Shown: piece after piece, positions 50,336 to 50,949 of the stretch | Position numbering within the stretch: the first letter of the stretch is position 1 | Layout: every line of letters starts with the position of its first letter | From: Candidatus Sigynarchaeota archaeon | GTDB taxonomy: Archaea > Asgardarchaeota > Lokiarchaeia > Sigynarchaeales > Sigynarchaeaceae | Assembly (NCBI GenBank): GCA_030587525.1 | Contig: JAUQYW010000004.1 | Location: forward strand, 1 to 50,949 | Reading direction: 5' to 3' | DNA length: 50,949 nucleotides | Notes under the pieces: generated by a model | Told to the model about the DNA's origin: nothing | Databases searched by the model: none | What the model saw: only the letters and a program-made list of their open reading frames with translations | Translations under genes and position numbers: made by a program

Positions 50336-50949
50336 AACTAGAAAAAAGCAACGTGGGAATTATTATTCATGATCCGTCGAAATATGACAGCCTGATGCAT
50401 ATGCTCCTTCGCGGGAAGGAAGAGGAATTAAGAGAGTACACGGTCTCGGGTGCCGACTTGAAAGCTGGGGAAAAGGTGCTCGATATTGGATGTGGAACCG
50501 GCCTACTTGCCCTAACAGCAAAGAAAAAGGTCGGGGAACAAGGTACCGTCATCGGCATTGACCCGTCTACGGAAATGTTGGCGCATGCACGGGATCGGGC
50601 AACTGACCAGAAATTGAACGTGCAATTCGAGGAGGGTGCCATTCAACAGCTGCGATTCGAGGATAATTCGTTCGATGCCGTGTTTTGCAGCCTGGTGATG
50701 CATCATATTCCAGAAGCCGCCCGGGATCGCGGGATTCAGGAAATCTTTCGTGTTTTGAAGCCAGGGGGCTGCGTCATCATGGTCGAATTTGCCCCGCCCG
50801 AGAGCCGGTTCAAGCGATTCTTGTGGTTCTTCATCCTGGGACACATGATCTTTGAAAAAAAGGAACAATATTTCGACTTGTTGAATCGTGGTTGTTTTTC
50901 CAGCATCAACATCGAAAAAACCAGGTGGAGCGTGCTAATTCTCGCCAAG
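50332..50949 (+). CDS. SAM-dependent methyltransferase, UbiE-like (3' end outside window)
   Basis: 206 residues are visible; the frame is open at the window end, so the gene is partial. Motif I is KVLDIGCGTGLLALTAKKKVG near residue 48, then VIGIDPSTEMLAHAR, FEEGAIQQLRFEDNSFDAVFCSLVMHHIP, and IFRVLKPGGCVIMVEF. These are class I methyltransferase motifs of the UbiE/arsenite-methyltransferase-like group. A hydrophobic stretch FLWFFILGHMIF near residue 165 is in the lid region. It starts inside the MarR stop codon (ATGA). Substrate unknown; MarR-methyltransferase pairs often handle lipids or toxic small molecules. Confidence 0.88.
   Translation, partial: MKLEKSNVGIIIHDPSKYDSLMHMLLRGKEEELREYTVSGADLKAGEKVLDIGCGTGLLALTAKKKVGEQGTVIGIDPSTEMLAHARDRATDQKLNVQFEEGAIQQLRFEDNSFDAVFCSLVMHHIPEAARDRGIQEIFRVLKPGGCVIMVEFAPPESRFKRFLWFFILGHMIFEKKEQYFDLLNRGCFSSINIEKTRWSVLILAK

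Noticed and set aside
1..50949. CRISPR array
   Set aside because: No regularly spaced direct repeats were seen anywhere; no cas gene was recognised.
1..50949. tRNA genes
   Set aside because: No intergenic stretch showed a T-arm GTTCRANNC with matching acceptor stem; similar strings were inside coding genes.

Overview
The window looks like a chromosomal segment of an archaeon, most probably an Asgard archaeon of a GC-rich lineage. The archaeal markers are GatD and GatE (tRNA-dependent glutamine formation), aPelota, Nep1, an HMf-type histone, a trans-prenyltransferase, the CdhD subunit of the CO dehydrogenase/acetyl-CoA complex, and TATA-box promoters with short or absent leaders. The Asgard assignment is inferred from a Rag/Gtr-type GTPase with a C-terminal roadblock-like domain and from a seven-helix membrane protein with a longin/roadblock-like tail. 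No rRNA or tRNA gene was found, so the lineage stays open.

Layout. 1-490: a GC-rich, hairpin-rich stretch behind a TATA box, possibly an unidentified structured RNA. 0.5-10 kb: MBL hydrolase, MFS transporter, secreted legumain-like peptidase, a second MBL enzyme, then prenyltransferase-pelota, a TIM-barrel isomerase-like gene and the Rag-like GTPase. 10.1-11.2 kb: a decayed TnpB element. 11.2-14.6 kb: gatE-gatD. 14.6-18.5 kb: an HTH-CBS regulator divergent from metY-metX-metW, with shared operator-like blocks between them. 18.5-28 kb: an ABC exporter pair, a GNAT/SCP2-like protein, a 52-residue membrane protein, an MFS-like protein with two tandem secreted glycoside hydrolases, and cdhD. 28-37 kb: two membrane proteins, then a minus-strand cluster (amidohydrolase-like/YjbQ fusion, PP-loop reductase with PUA and Fe-S domains, DUF218, TcmP-like protein, radical SAM/SPASM enzyme). 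37-40.2 kb: small genes, the seven-helix sensor-like protein, and nep1.

40.3-50.9 kb is accessory: a broken alpha-L-rhamnosidase tail, an AT-rich three-gene module (dual-OB protein plus two DUF488 proteins), remnants of a small gene pair, an unknown type I membrane protein, the histone gene, a frameshifted gene, an unknown membrane protein, a group II intron with its reverse transcriptase, and a MarR-methyltransferase operon with two perfect palindromes upstream. The methyltransferase runs off the window.

The best candidates for something undescribed are the DuOB-DUF488-DUF488 module, the 29.5-37 kb cluster with its apparently inactive amidohydrolase-like barrel fused to YjbQ, and the met regulatory region.
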